Source: Stratiolaelaps scimitus (taxonomy: Eukaryota > Arthropoda > Arachnida > Mesostigmata > Laelapidae). From it: DNA of 64,000 nucleotides. The notes under the pieces are model-generated. The model had not been told where the DNA came from. It did not search any database and saw only the letters and a list, made by a program, of their open reading frames with translations. The translations under genes and the position numbers were made by a program. Where the stretch lies: assembly GCA_019614645.1 (NCBI GenBank), contig JABWDB010000016.1, forward strand, positions 5,270,001-5,334,000. The letters run 5' to 3'. Below, piece by piece: positions 54,700 to 64,000 of the stretch (position 1 is the stretch's first letter; each line of letters starts with the position of its first letter).

Positions 54700-57600
54700 C
54701 ACGGAATAAAAAGGGCGAATTGAAATTTTTGAGGCTAATTTTTACATCATATAACAGTTTGTGACTCGTAGCTAATGGTAATAGCACGCATAGCAATGGA
54801 TTCACTTATTCAATTTGACCATCGGTAGCATCCAGCGTAAAAGAGAAGTTTAATATCTTCTACGATATTCCCAAAAATGATATCAGAGATACGAACGTGT
54901 TAAATAATTCAAACAAAATCGGCCTGGCTCTACCGAAAGAGTCGGTCTTCGTTTCAGGGACCTTTCACTGTGGCTCTATAGAGATAGCATTTTATAGCTT
55001 TACATATATTTATCTGAAAGGAGCCAACAATTCATCCTATTCTCCTAGCGTAAATCGTACGACTGCTCAGGATACGTTTCGTCGAGCTAGAAAACTCATA
55101 ATTTATATAGTCAGGCGGGGCACATAATACACAAACGTGTCCAGCCAACGTTCATTTATCACAGTAGAGCAGCGAGCCAAAAAGATGACGAAGGGATGAA
55201 TCACCACCCAACAGAGCTAACGGGAAGAGCACACCCTCCGCCGAGCGATGTCAGAGCTACGCACCTGAGTTCACGTGACAGCTGACGGATCTGACGCGGA
55301 GAGTTTCAGCACGTCGTAGTACTAGTAGTAGTAGTAAAATACGTTGACAGCAGCGAAAGTGAGTGGAAATGCTCATGTGGCGAGAGTGATGACGAACAGC
55401 AACAGAGACGACCAGTAATTGTTATTTCCGTACCTTTTTTGTAGTTGTTATTTAAGAACCTTTTTTTTTTCAGTATTTGCTAATTGAAACAGCCGACGCG
55501 GCTCGCTGGGGACTCCTCCAAGATCTCAAGAGGAGCAAAAATCCACATGCTCTTAGATCACCTCGAAGGAACAGATCACTGTACTTGCTCCAGCCAACGA
55601 ACAACCGAAGGCCAATCAGTCATTTTCTACACCCGCTACTCCATGCTACTGTGATTACTATTGATTAGGCAGTTTTAAATTTAAATTCCCATGGGGCGTT
55701 GTTAACCACAGTACGAGTCTGTGTTTTTTTCCCATGTCTATAAGACTATTACGTTAATTCGGCAGTCGAATTAATGCGTGTTCTCAGAACAAGGAACAAG
55801 ACCGTATTCTAAACAACAAAGAGCCGACGCCTATAAAAGATGTGCTCACCAAAATACCCGTCAGTAGATTTTGCGGCAGACGACTTTCCAAGGGACGAAC
55901 TCTAATCAAGGTTTTTACCTTTCGTGAGCTAACCCACCTGTAAACTGTTTTTTTCCGGGAAAATGGCTGTACGTGAGTCTACAATCTTGCAAAAGTCCAA
56001 TAAGTGAAACTGAGGTATGAAGCATGAAGCCTAGTCCGTGTTATTGCTCCGTTTGTTCCGTCAGAGTCCAAGTTAATATGTTAATCAAATATATACTACA
56101 GTACAACATGAAACCAAATGTCACCACCGTCTGACTCCACGTAATGACTTTTAACGTTTGTAAGTTAATTAGTTAGGGAGAGAGGACCCCAGGAGCCGCA
56201 GAATTAAAACTACGTCTACTGCACGGAAACAGCCAATTTGTCAGTTACCTGAGGCCAAATGGCTGAAATGTGAACACGAGCCGCACAATTATTAAGAAAT
56301 AATGATACAGTTGCCCACTGTTAAATACTTTGCCAGAAAACGAACAGCATTCATTAAATTAGCACCTGCAATAAATTAGCATCTGAAGAGCGACTCAAGT
56401 AAGCTTAGCCCAGGGCAATTATACCGTTCTCTCATTCACGATCTATGTCATCTACCCTCGTCATTTCATCAGTTTCATTCCAGTAATTTCACCAATACCT
56501 GATATTTGTACCTATATCAATTCTATACTCAATATCCAATTAATTATATAATAATGACACGCATGGCGTGTTTAATTTTTTCTACACCTGCAAACCTAAT
56601 TTCGTCATTACAATGCAGCTGGTCTCCCTCTCTCTCTCTCCCTCTCACTCGCACGCCACTAGTTCCGCAAAACACTATTAGTGTCTTAGTTATATTAATT
56701 TTTTATTCTCTCTTTTTAGTCTTCATTACAAATAATGTAGTTAGCTTTCTTGCAAGTGGCTCTTGTGTATGCCACAAAAAATTGTCTACAACCACCTCCT
56801 CTAGTCCGTTGTACCCTCGACCGAGTTGCGCCAGGCTCATGCGCATACCTACTAATACACCCGAATGTTATCTACACACATTACCAGCACACAATTGTTG
56901 ACCCTTTATTTATCAATAAAAAAAATCAAATCAATCAAAATAGCAACCGAGAATGATGGAGTCTCTGGCGACTCTACACCCGTCACTGAACCCTGAAAAG
57001 AAATCCTTTTCGCACCTCGTTCTGTCTAACTCGAATCACAGTTACACTCGATTCCTGATACTAAACAGGCCGCAATAGTCTCGGTCGCACAGATCGCATA
57101 CATAGCGCAACCAAGATAGACAGTAAGCTTGCCCGATGTCCAATTTCCTTTAGAGGATAAAAAATTCGTCTATTGTAGCGATTTCCTAGAAACAAATCTA
57201 TTTGTACATGCAAATGCGCAAATTTCAAATCAACCTATCATACGGTCTACTCACTATATAATAACTATTGTCCATTTAACAGATGGCCCCGTCGAAACCG
57301 AAGGCCGTTAAAACGTTTGCAATTCGTCCTGCGCCCGTGAGCTGTTTCGTTTGTGAAGCTCCATCGAGACACTCTCCGCCTAGTGCATCATTCCATGAAT
57401 AACAACAATATCTCTCCGTCTGTTTAGTCGAACGTCATAAGTTACTGTTTGATACATAAATTATATATATATATATGTTTCAGCAGTATAACCTCTTCTG
57501 GGTTCTTCGGTGTTAAGCAGTGTCATTGCTGTCACTGTTCAGCAGTGTCATTGCTATCATACGGCGGTATGAAAGTACAAAACGCAGTACACTGTACCAC

Positions 57601-57780
57601 GGTCGCCATCGCTAAATCATGCGAGCGGCCCTAATGATCTAATGATAATGAACAGCGATTGATCTAATGATTAAATCAAAGGATATATCCGTTCCCATTC
57701 CTCTCAGCGGTAAAGCGCTATTCTGTCGTAACATTAATAATGTGCCTGTTCAATGATGACATCGGCTTTCGACTCTCGTT
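54700..57780. other. Intergenic, nothing firmly recognised
   Basis: Weak open frames only. A frame at 55474-55665 (+) follows a long T-run and CAG, so it could be an exon, but it shows no motif. A 25-bp direct repeat occurs at 57516-57560. No other structure is seen. Confidence 0.4.
57516..57560. repeat. 25-bp direct repeat, nearly two copies
   Basis: AGCAGTGTCATTGCT begins at 57516 and again at 57541. Confidence 0.7.
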
Positions 57781-57791
57781 GCGTTTCATAT

Positions 57792-58499
57792 TTATAGCGT
57801 TCGTGCCACACTCTGCGAGCGAATGGGATCCTTGTCCATTTCGTTGAAACGTCCACTGCTGCCGTTGTGTAACTCGTGGGCTAATTCACACACGAACGAT
57901 TGTGCTCGTTGTTGGTTCATGAGGGTACGGGGCGTGCCTCGTAATCGTCTACGAAGCTGATCATGGTCCAACTCGACCACCTTCTTGCCGTGTCAGATAT
58001 CCACTTCCACGTTCTTCGAAGCCACGTGCCTTTTTCACATAGAGAGCGGTAGGGGGGTGGGTAATAGTCATTTATGGCCATCCGCCATTTCGAGCTTTCA
58101 GGTGTAATCACCACACTCATTAAATAATCGTAACAAAAGCAGGGCCAAAAAACGTTTCTGCCATTTTTTAAAAATCCTATACCCGAATGTTTTATTAGCA
58201 GTACAGCGTGGTTGCTACTTACTGAAATTCACTCGGAAAACTTTCCCACAATTGCAATACCGATGCAGTGATGTTTTCTAACGGCTTGCTCTCATCAAGC
58301 AAGATTCCCTATCTGTAGAGAACTCCCCATCACGTCCATAATCTTCTACAAGAATCAGGGAGTTTGATGCAATATTGGATATCGGAAGTGTTTGGGCTTG
58401 ACGGGAGCTACCCGATCGTACGAATAGGTTTACGGCGGTACATTTGCACTTCAAGACATTCGCCAGTCCTCGATATACCTTGTCTTGCCGAGTTGTCAT
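57792..58499 (-). CDS. Weak candidate coding region, minus strand
   Basis: Three minus-strand frames look more protein-like than their neighbours: 58499-58278 (starts MTTRQDKVYRGLANVLKC), 58120-57917 (starts MSVVITPESSKW) and 57980-57792 (NQQRAQSFVCELAHELHNG, ends RSQSVARTL and TAA). The last two overlap in different frames, so at least one is a shadow or there is a frameshift. I find no splice sites that join them cleanly and recognise no family. Confidence 0.2.
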
Positions 58500-58559
58500 A
58501 CATCAGAGATCATTCTAAAACATCAGCCTCGCTGAGACATGAATGACAATCGTTGTGAA

Positions 58560-60900
58560 GCTGCTCTAGCCGCAGTGTCTATAATCTCAGCAAAGAATTA
58601 TAATAAGAATTCGAATCACTTAGTTATCATCATTAATTATAATCATATTATTGTCACAATACGTACAGCGCACCAGTGCGTCTCTAACCGACATTCACTA
58701 ATGTTGCAATGCTGATCTCGTTGCGATGTCCTCATGCATCAGGACGCTGACCTTGGTTCATATGGCGTATATTGTGGGTTCTACTTACTTCGTCCAATTC
58801 TAAGAGCTGTGAAGTGATTCATCATTCCCTCCTTTGACAACGTGATCTTGTTGTCGTTTTGCAAATGCACAAACTATTCACGCACTGAGCCACATTGGTA
58901 TTGGCTCTTCAGAAGAATCATAACTCGAGGATTATTTTCACAGTAGACGGACTCGATTGTTTGTTTTTCTTTCTCGAAGATAACGCAGCGACTACTGATG
59001 CAATTTCACCTACATTGGTTCGCGCAATTTTCTCCTCGCATAAGAGGAGGTGGACAATCATTTTGTCATTTTACAGCTTATCCGTTTTGACACTCGTACC
59101 ACACGGATAATGGACGTAATATTATATGCACAGAATGATCAGTAGATTCGCGGGCGAAGACTACGCAGGTCGAACAGGTGGCAAAATGACTGCTACCACA
59201 ACACAGTGTCGTGGATGAAAGTTCATCAATTTTGTTTTTTCTCTCTTTGAACCTTTCGCGTTTAGCGGGTAGAATTGTCGTCCACTTTTTGTAATTAAAT
59301 AAACATTGGAATTTGTTTCGTCTTGCAATCATAAGTATGTTCAGACTAAAATAAATTCATCGTTAGTGAACCTTTCTATTATTATTATTTAATTAGTTCA
59401 TTGGTCTGCAGTGTCTTAGCAGTTCAGCGCTGTTATCATCAGATGCAAGCAAATAAACCAAGCACATATGGAAAGCAGAGCTGGACGAACACTCCAAAGC
59501 AGGCGGGGGGGCCTTACAATGCTGTTTAATTTGCATCAAAACCTTCCCTTGCCACGGTCCGTACAGAGACATTTGTGCAAAGTGGCGTGTGTAATCCACC
59601 TTGCATAATTGTGCTACAATCGAAACGAAATGACGGATGAGGGTGCTTCATATTTTCTTAGAGACAGTTATACACAGTTATATCCAGCTCTACCGCAGCG
59701 GAACACTTTTTTTTTATCAGTTTCAATGAATAATAGTCTTATTTCAATACCAGTCATTATTTCAATACCAGCAGTTTTCTAACAAATGGGATTGCATGTC
59801 TACTTTTCTGTGTATGGATGGGTGCGAAGGCAATCTTTGAGCACATAACACATTTTGCAAATTGCATGATAGCTATAGTAGATATTCCAGTATCACTGTG
59901 GCCAAAAGCAGAGAGTCATTCAACTGACTAAGCAAGTTTGAGCGAAACAATTGTTGACCGCCTTCAACAGTGTCGACAAATATTAAATTAAATACCAGTC
60001 GTCCAGAAACAGTGGAAACTCTTAGCGATGAAACACATTAAAACGCTCCCATACCCCTCCGATATAGATTATATCCACGCAAACAACAATAGTGCATCTC
60101 ATAGACATTCTTATTTTAATACATTGTCATATAATTGCTATATATATATATGTATATATATATATATTGTCACTGCATTATACTGTCTGCCATAATCCTA
60201 TCATCATAACACAATCGCCACAGGCGCAATGTTGTTTACACTTGTGGACTACAATAATAATAATTGTAATTAGACACACGATTGTAATTGGAAAACCGCC
60301 TTTGTTCGTCTCCTTCAACCCTTTTCTATTTACACAGCGTCAACGATATGCCATGGTCATGAGGTCCCCACCTTCCAACGATCCGATCAGACTGTTGATC
60401 TTTAGACCTCCATCTCTCTCTTTCTCTCTCTATATCTTTCTCATCCTTGTTGTTCCTTTCAATGGGATCTCCTATTTGGCAAGTGTATCCCTTCCAGGGA
60501 TAGACGGAGACACGGAGCATACAACACAGGCATATGCACATCCACAATTTTCACTTACACATAATGTCATCTTTTACCTAATGTAAGAGATAATTATAAA
60601 AGTAACATTGATCCTCACCGTCATCATTATAGTTAGCATTATCTGGTACTATTCGTAGTCGACTATTTTGAATCATTAACATAGTTGTTCTTCACTTTTG
60701 TTCAGAATTCGACTAGATCTCCATGTACAACAGTGTGAACTGTTTATATATATATATATGTATATATGCATACCGTGGCATATATTCAGGCGGCGGTACA
60801 GCGGTAGTTAACTGGTACTCGACCGCTCGATGGGAGTGATACCAGCATTAGATTAGCGATCAGCTCTGATTCTTCTTCGCGGTTGTAGTTGTTCTTGTTC
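58560..60900. other. Intergenic, no supported gene
   Basis: AT-rich spacer with (TA)n tracts at 60138-60168 and 60744-60768. Frames at 58895-59110 (+), 59078-59332 (-) and 60092-60586 (+) carry no recognisable motif. Confidence 0.5.
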
Positions 60901-60913
60901 ATATGCGTTTTCA

Positions 60914-60919
60914 TTTATT
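60914..60919 (-). terminator. Candidate poly(A) signal of exportin-6
   Basis: AATAAA on the minus strand, 223 bases after the exportin-6 stop codon. Confidence 0.45.
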
Positions 60920-61141
60920 GCAATCGGCTATTTTGGTCCAGATTTCTGAAGCAGTCACGAGAGTTGTCCTCCGGCTACAGAATTAACATGTTCCTCAGTT
61001 ATTTGTCGTGGTTCCAAAAGCCAACGCGCGCATATTGTACCAATGCCAGAGCTGACCACGTCGTCAAGCCATCTCAGCTGCGGTCTTGAACTTGTTCGAG
61101 ACTAAAGCTGGCCCAGCATATTAATTAAGGGCTGCATCTCC

Positions 61142-61243
61142 TTAGAACACAACTGAGGAAGGGGGAAGGGTTTGAGTCGAGACAACGTAATACCGGATGT
61201 CTGTGAGGAAACTATTCAGGTTTTCGGTGAATGTCGGCAGATC
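61142..61243 (-). CDS. XPO6: XPO6 last exon
   Basis: The exon encodes 33 residues (DLPTFTENL to LPPSSVVF) and TAA, after a TTTTTGCAG acceptor. Confidence 0.85.
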   Translation of the reverse strand, partial: DLPTFTENLNSFLTDIRYYVVSTQTLPPSSVVF

Positions 61244-63760
61244 CTGCAAAAATGAGAACAGAGACAGATCAGACCGCTTTGCCGATTACTTCCAACGAAA
61301 TAATAGCTTCGGCTCACTCGTTAACAGCGCATTCCCTCGTTTCGTTTATTCTCACTCTACATAAGAACACAAGGGTTCGCACCAAATTTAACACAAGGGT
61401 TCGCACCAAATTTGACATATGTCGATTTAATGCAAAATCGAAATCCCAAGCCAATATCACCTCAACATTGCGCATACAGGCGATAAGACGCTACGAAACG
61501 TCACATGGACACGTGCAATAACTGCAAACGTCTAGCGACTACAACGGAGAAGCCGTCCCGTTGTCCGTTACACAAAAGTAAACTAGTTATGCCAAGCAAG
61601 GTAGAGTGGATGCCGGCAAATCGAGTTCTCATCGTGGGAACCTACAGTTTCAACGTGAAATCCTCGAACAAGTTGTTCGCGCTGATAGTTGTCGAGGTTT
61701 TCGATCTGCATCAGAAACTGGGGTAGATAGCCCTTAAAGACAGATAAAGAGAAAACAAAATAAAAACATGTAAAATCGGAATAGCACCGTCTTTCAGTTA
61801 GGCTTTTTCATAACATGCAAAGGATGTAAAAGTGCCGAAATTAAGTAAATTAAGTCTGTGAAATCTAAACTACGACTACACAGTTCAATACCGAGTTATT
61901 AGAACATATTGGTAGAGCGCAGATAACGCAGGTTATGAAATCTGTGTCTACTCAGGTGTATATGTGTAGAAACAATTATTATTCTGATGTTAGAAGCATT
62001 TGCGACGCTCTAATATCATTATTTTTTTACGAGAATTTAAGCATTACTGTAATGCCGCAGTTTCCCTCAAGAAAACCCGCCATTTGTGTATTGCAGGTGA
62101 GCCTCATTCGATAGAATAGAAAAGCTGCCGTATACATTGTATTTCCCCAATAGAGACGTCTAGGCCTTTCAGAGGGCTCCAACACATAACTCACTATGAC
62201 ACTCGTAGCTAAATATAGGTGTATCACAACAACTTGAACTAGTTAACAAAAAAAAGTACATTCTATTCCACCTATTGGAGCTGTCTCAGTTGATGAAGAA
62301 GACACTTCTCGATAAAAAGGGTCACCTTACCTGATGGAACGCGTCGAATGGCATAGTGCTGGCCATAGAGAAAACGAGACGAAGCATTTCATCCCGTAGA
62401 AGATCGTGACTCCTTTGCAGGAGACACCGCAGAAGTACCCCGGTAAATTGACCCAGAAGACCGCATTCGTTTTCACCGGCAGCAACCCGAAAGATCGGCC
62501 GCTGGAACAATTTCCACTTCGACTGCAGCTCGCCGAGGCTATTCAAAACCTAAACAGACGAAGTGAAAGAAAAAGCGACAAAAGCAAGCCCGCTAAATAT
62601 TGATTCGTAGTTGAAAAAGTCGCCCGATAAATATCAACCATCAATGGAGTCGACTCAAACAAAACGTTGTCGAATCGGACCAATAATCGGCCACTGTCGA
62701 CACTTGCTACTATACGTACCATTCCGAACGTTTCCAGGTCACTGTCCTGAAGTAGACAGGAACCGTATACGTTCATGATGGCGACGAGTTCATCACGATG
62801 CTCGACTTCGGCGTCAAGAGCGGGGCTCCCTGATGCCGAGAGCAACGAGGCCACATTTGCGGGAAAGAAATATCGCCAATGTTGGCAAACGATCGCGTGG
62901 AAGAGCTGAAAATTTAGCGAAACGTAGATAAGATGGGACCACGATTAGAAACATTAATTGGGAGGGTGAACCGAAAGAGGAGGGAGATTAGCCAGCCGCT
63001 GATATGCTCGAGCAATGTGTGTTTACTATCAGGTCATGCAGTCGGCGCGAATTTGAAATGCACTGATATAAGTAGCTCAATGCTAGCTTATTCAAGTACA
63101 TATAGACACAAAGTACCATTTTGCCAGGTACCTAGGTATGTATAACACAATACCTTGTGAATAAATTATGGATTTCAGTAAAATATAGTGCCAAAGATGT
63201 AAACACAAACGATTCGATAACTGTCATCATCCAGAATGTAGTGGACTGTCTGTGAGTGATCATGAAATCATTGTAATTTGATTGGAAATTTTAAAATTTG
63301 TCAATTTTACCTCGATGAGGGCTGGTCGAAGGTTGCTGTCCTGGCTTGCGCTGGATTTGGGCCATAATCTCAAAGCTAACTGTAGAATACGGCCTAGAAA
63401 GAAACTGCCTTTGGACGGACTCTCAAGGACGACTTTTAAGAGATCCAAAACTGCCTAGAATGCCAAACAGAAAAGATCATTCGCGTTACTGGTCTGCATC
63501 CTACATCATCATACAATACTTCGGCGCGCGACATAAAAAGAGCGTGCGTTCTGGCCCTATTAAACAAGGATCAGGAACACGTAATGCCGATATTTTTAAA
63601 TAGCAAATGTTTGTAACGATGAAGAAAAAGAAAAGACATGAGATACCTCGAGGTAAGGCTCAATCTTCGAGTCGATCGTATCGAAGGCCAAAGCCGGTGA
63701 CGATGCTGTTGACTCCAGCAACCGCTCGAGTGAATGATCCAACTTCTGCAGGGGCATAAC
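61142..63760 (-). CDS. XPO6: Exportin-6, C-terminal six exons (5' part outside the window)
   Basis: Exons on the minus strand: 63760-63647, 63454-63311, 62905-62720, 62549-62331, 61732-61646 and 61243-61142. All are bounded by AG/GT and join in phase 0 to 283 codons plus TAA. The encoded chain follows exportin-6: LLKVVLESPSKG, then LFHAIVCQHWRYFF, IMNVYGSCLLQD, FQRPIF, LLQRSHDLLRDEML, FSMAST.PFDAF, YLPQFL, DLPTFTENLNSFLTDIRYY and the closing LPPSSVVF. Exportin-6 is a HEAT-repeat importin-beta family receptor that carries profilin-actin out of the nucleus in a Ran-GTP dependent way. Only the last HEAT repeats are seen. The identification rests on recognition of these conserved blocks. Confidence 0.88.
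61366..61413. repeat. 24-bp exact tandem duplication
   Basis: Two copies (61366-61389, 61390-61413) with core AAGGGTTCGCACC, inside the last intron of XPO6. Confidence 0.85.
61646..61732 (-). CDS. XPO6: XPO6 penultimate exon
   Basis: The exon encodes 29 residues (GYLPQFLMQIENL to GFHVET). The acceptor TTTAAG is unusual in having AAG rather than CAG or TAG, and the donor is GTAGGT. Confidence 0.8.
62331..62549 (-). CDS. XPO6: XPO6 exon with the SHDLL block
   Basis: The exon encodes 73 residues from VLNSLGEL to DAFHQ, the most conserved part seen. It has GTTTAG acceptor and GTAAGG donor. Confidence 0.9.
62720..62905 (-). CDS. XPO6: XPO6 exon with the HWRYFF block
   Basis: The exon encodes 62 residues from LFHAIVCQHW to LETFGM. 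It has TTTCAG acceptor and GTACGT donor. Confidence 0.9.
63311..63454 (-). CDS. XPO6: XPO6 upstream exon
   Basis: The exon encodes 48 residues from AVLDLLKVV to RPALIE. It has TTCTAG acceptor and GTAAAA donor. Confidence 0.8.
63647..63760 (-). CDS. XPO6: XPO6 first visible exon
   Basis: The exon encodes 38 residues from VMPLQKLDHS to EPYLE. It has CAACAG acceptor and GTATCT donor. Further upstream exons are expected beyond the right edge; a candidate piece near 63925-63962 (-) is too short to call. Confidence 0.7.
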
Positions 63761-64000
63761 CTGTTGATCAATCGTCAGAACGATGATATCACGAAAGGAA
63801 TATTATGTCTATTCAGACCGAACAGTAATAAATAATAGTAGACATCGCCGTTAAACTCGTACAGAATACATTCTGTCGAGGAAGTCACGTAGCAATCAAA
63901 CAGTTCCCCTAAAATTTCACATCGTCTCCAATCGTTTCGACGGCAACGCCGCCAGCCTAATAGCGAAATGAAGTGTCTGATGACGCAACGGTGATGAGGA

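Noticed and set aside
55474..55668. Open frame after a T-run and CAG, possible exon
   Set aside because: No donor, partner exon or recognisable motif is found, so an exon is not supported.
61231..61726. Plus-strand frames opposite the exportin-6 exons
   Set aside because: They are antisense shadows of conserved exportin-6 exons.
1..64000. CRISPR arrays, bacterial operons, rRNA genes
   Set aside because: None are seen. The repeats present are microsatellites, short tandem duplications and transposon relics in a eukaryotic context.

Overview
The window is a eukaryotic, arthropod-type nuclear contig: split genes with GT-AG introns, AATAAA poly(A) signals, TATA-box promoters, many (TA)n and (CAA)n microsatellites, and decayed non-LTR retrotransposons. 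The multigene family in the middle encodes secreted proteins of 213-235 aa whose length and layout recall the mite group 7 allergens. I therefore infer a mite (Acari), possibly a parasitiform mite. The species cannot be fixed from the sequence alone.

Layout: (1) 718-20570 (+) holds one long gene for a 128-aa four-helix membrane protein, MARVEL-like by inference. It has two alternative first coding exons 3.5 kb apart and three downstream exons. Its roughly 18 kb first intron is mostly low-complexity DNA with some hairpins and a possible LINE relic. (2) About 21.8-54.7 kb is an accessory region. Nine intact, intronless paralogues (here G7L-1 to G7L-9) and two pseudogenes are dispersed among fragments of non-LTR retrotransposons (endonuclease, reverse transcriptase, gag-like ORF1), a tRNA-derived SINE-like repeat and duplicated flanks. 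Eight intact copies are on + and one (39117-39761) is inverted. A candidate unrelated minus-strand gene lies between G7L-8 and G7L-9 (52302-53381). (3) About 54.7-61.1 kb is largely unexplained, with one weak minus-strand coding candidate near 57.8-58.5 kb. (4) 61142-63760 (-) carries the last six exons (283 codons plus stop) of exportin-6, a nuclear export receptor. The 5' part of that gene lies beyond the right edge.

The array is the most interesting part. Each copy carries its own TATA box about 70-86 bp before the ATG. Most also share an upstream module with a GGAGC-n5-GCTCC palindrome, a signal peptide and a conserved RQGDC motif. The copies have diverged by stop-codon loss (G7L-8), inversion with loss of the proximal poly(A) signal (G7L-5), a one-codon deletion (G7L-6), promoter divergence (G7L-9) and apparent patchwork exchange. 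This looks like a young, actively evolving secreted lipid-binding-type family. Its function is not demonstrated by the sequence.
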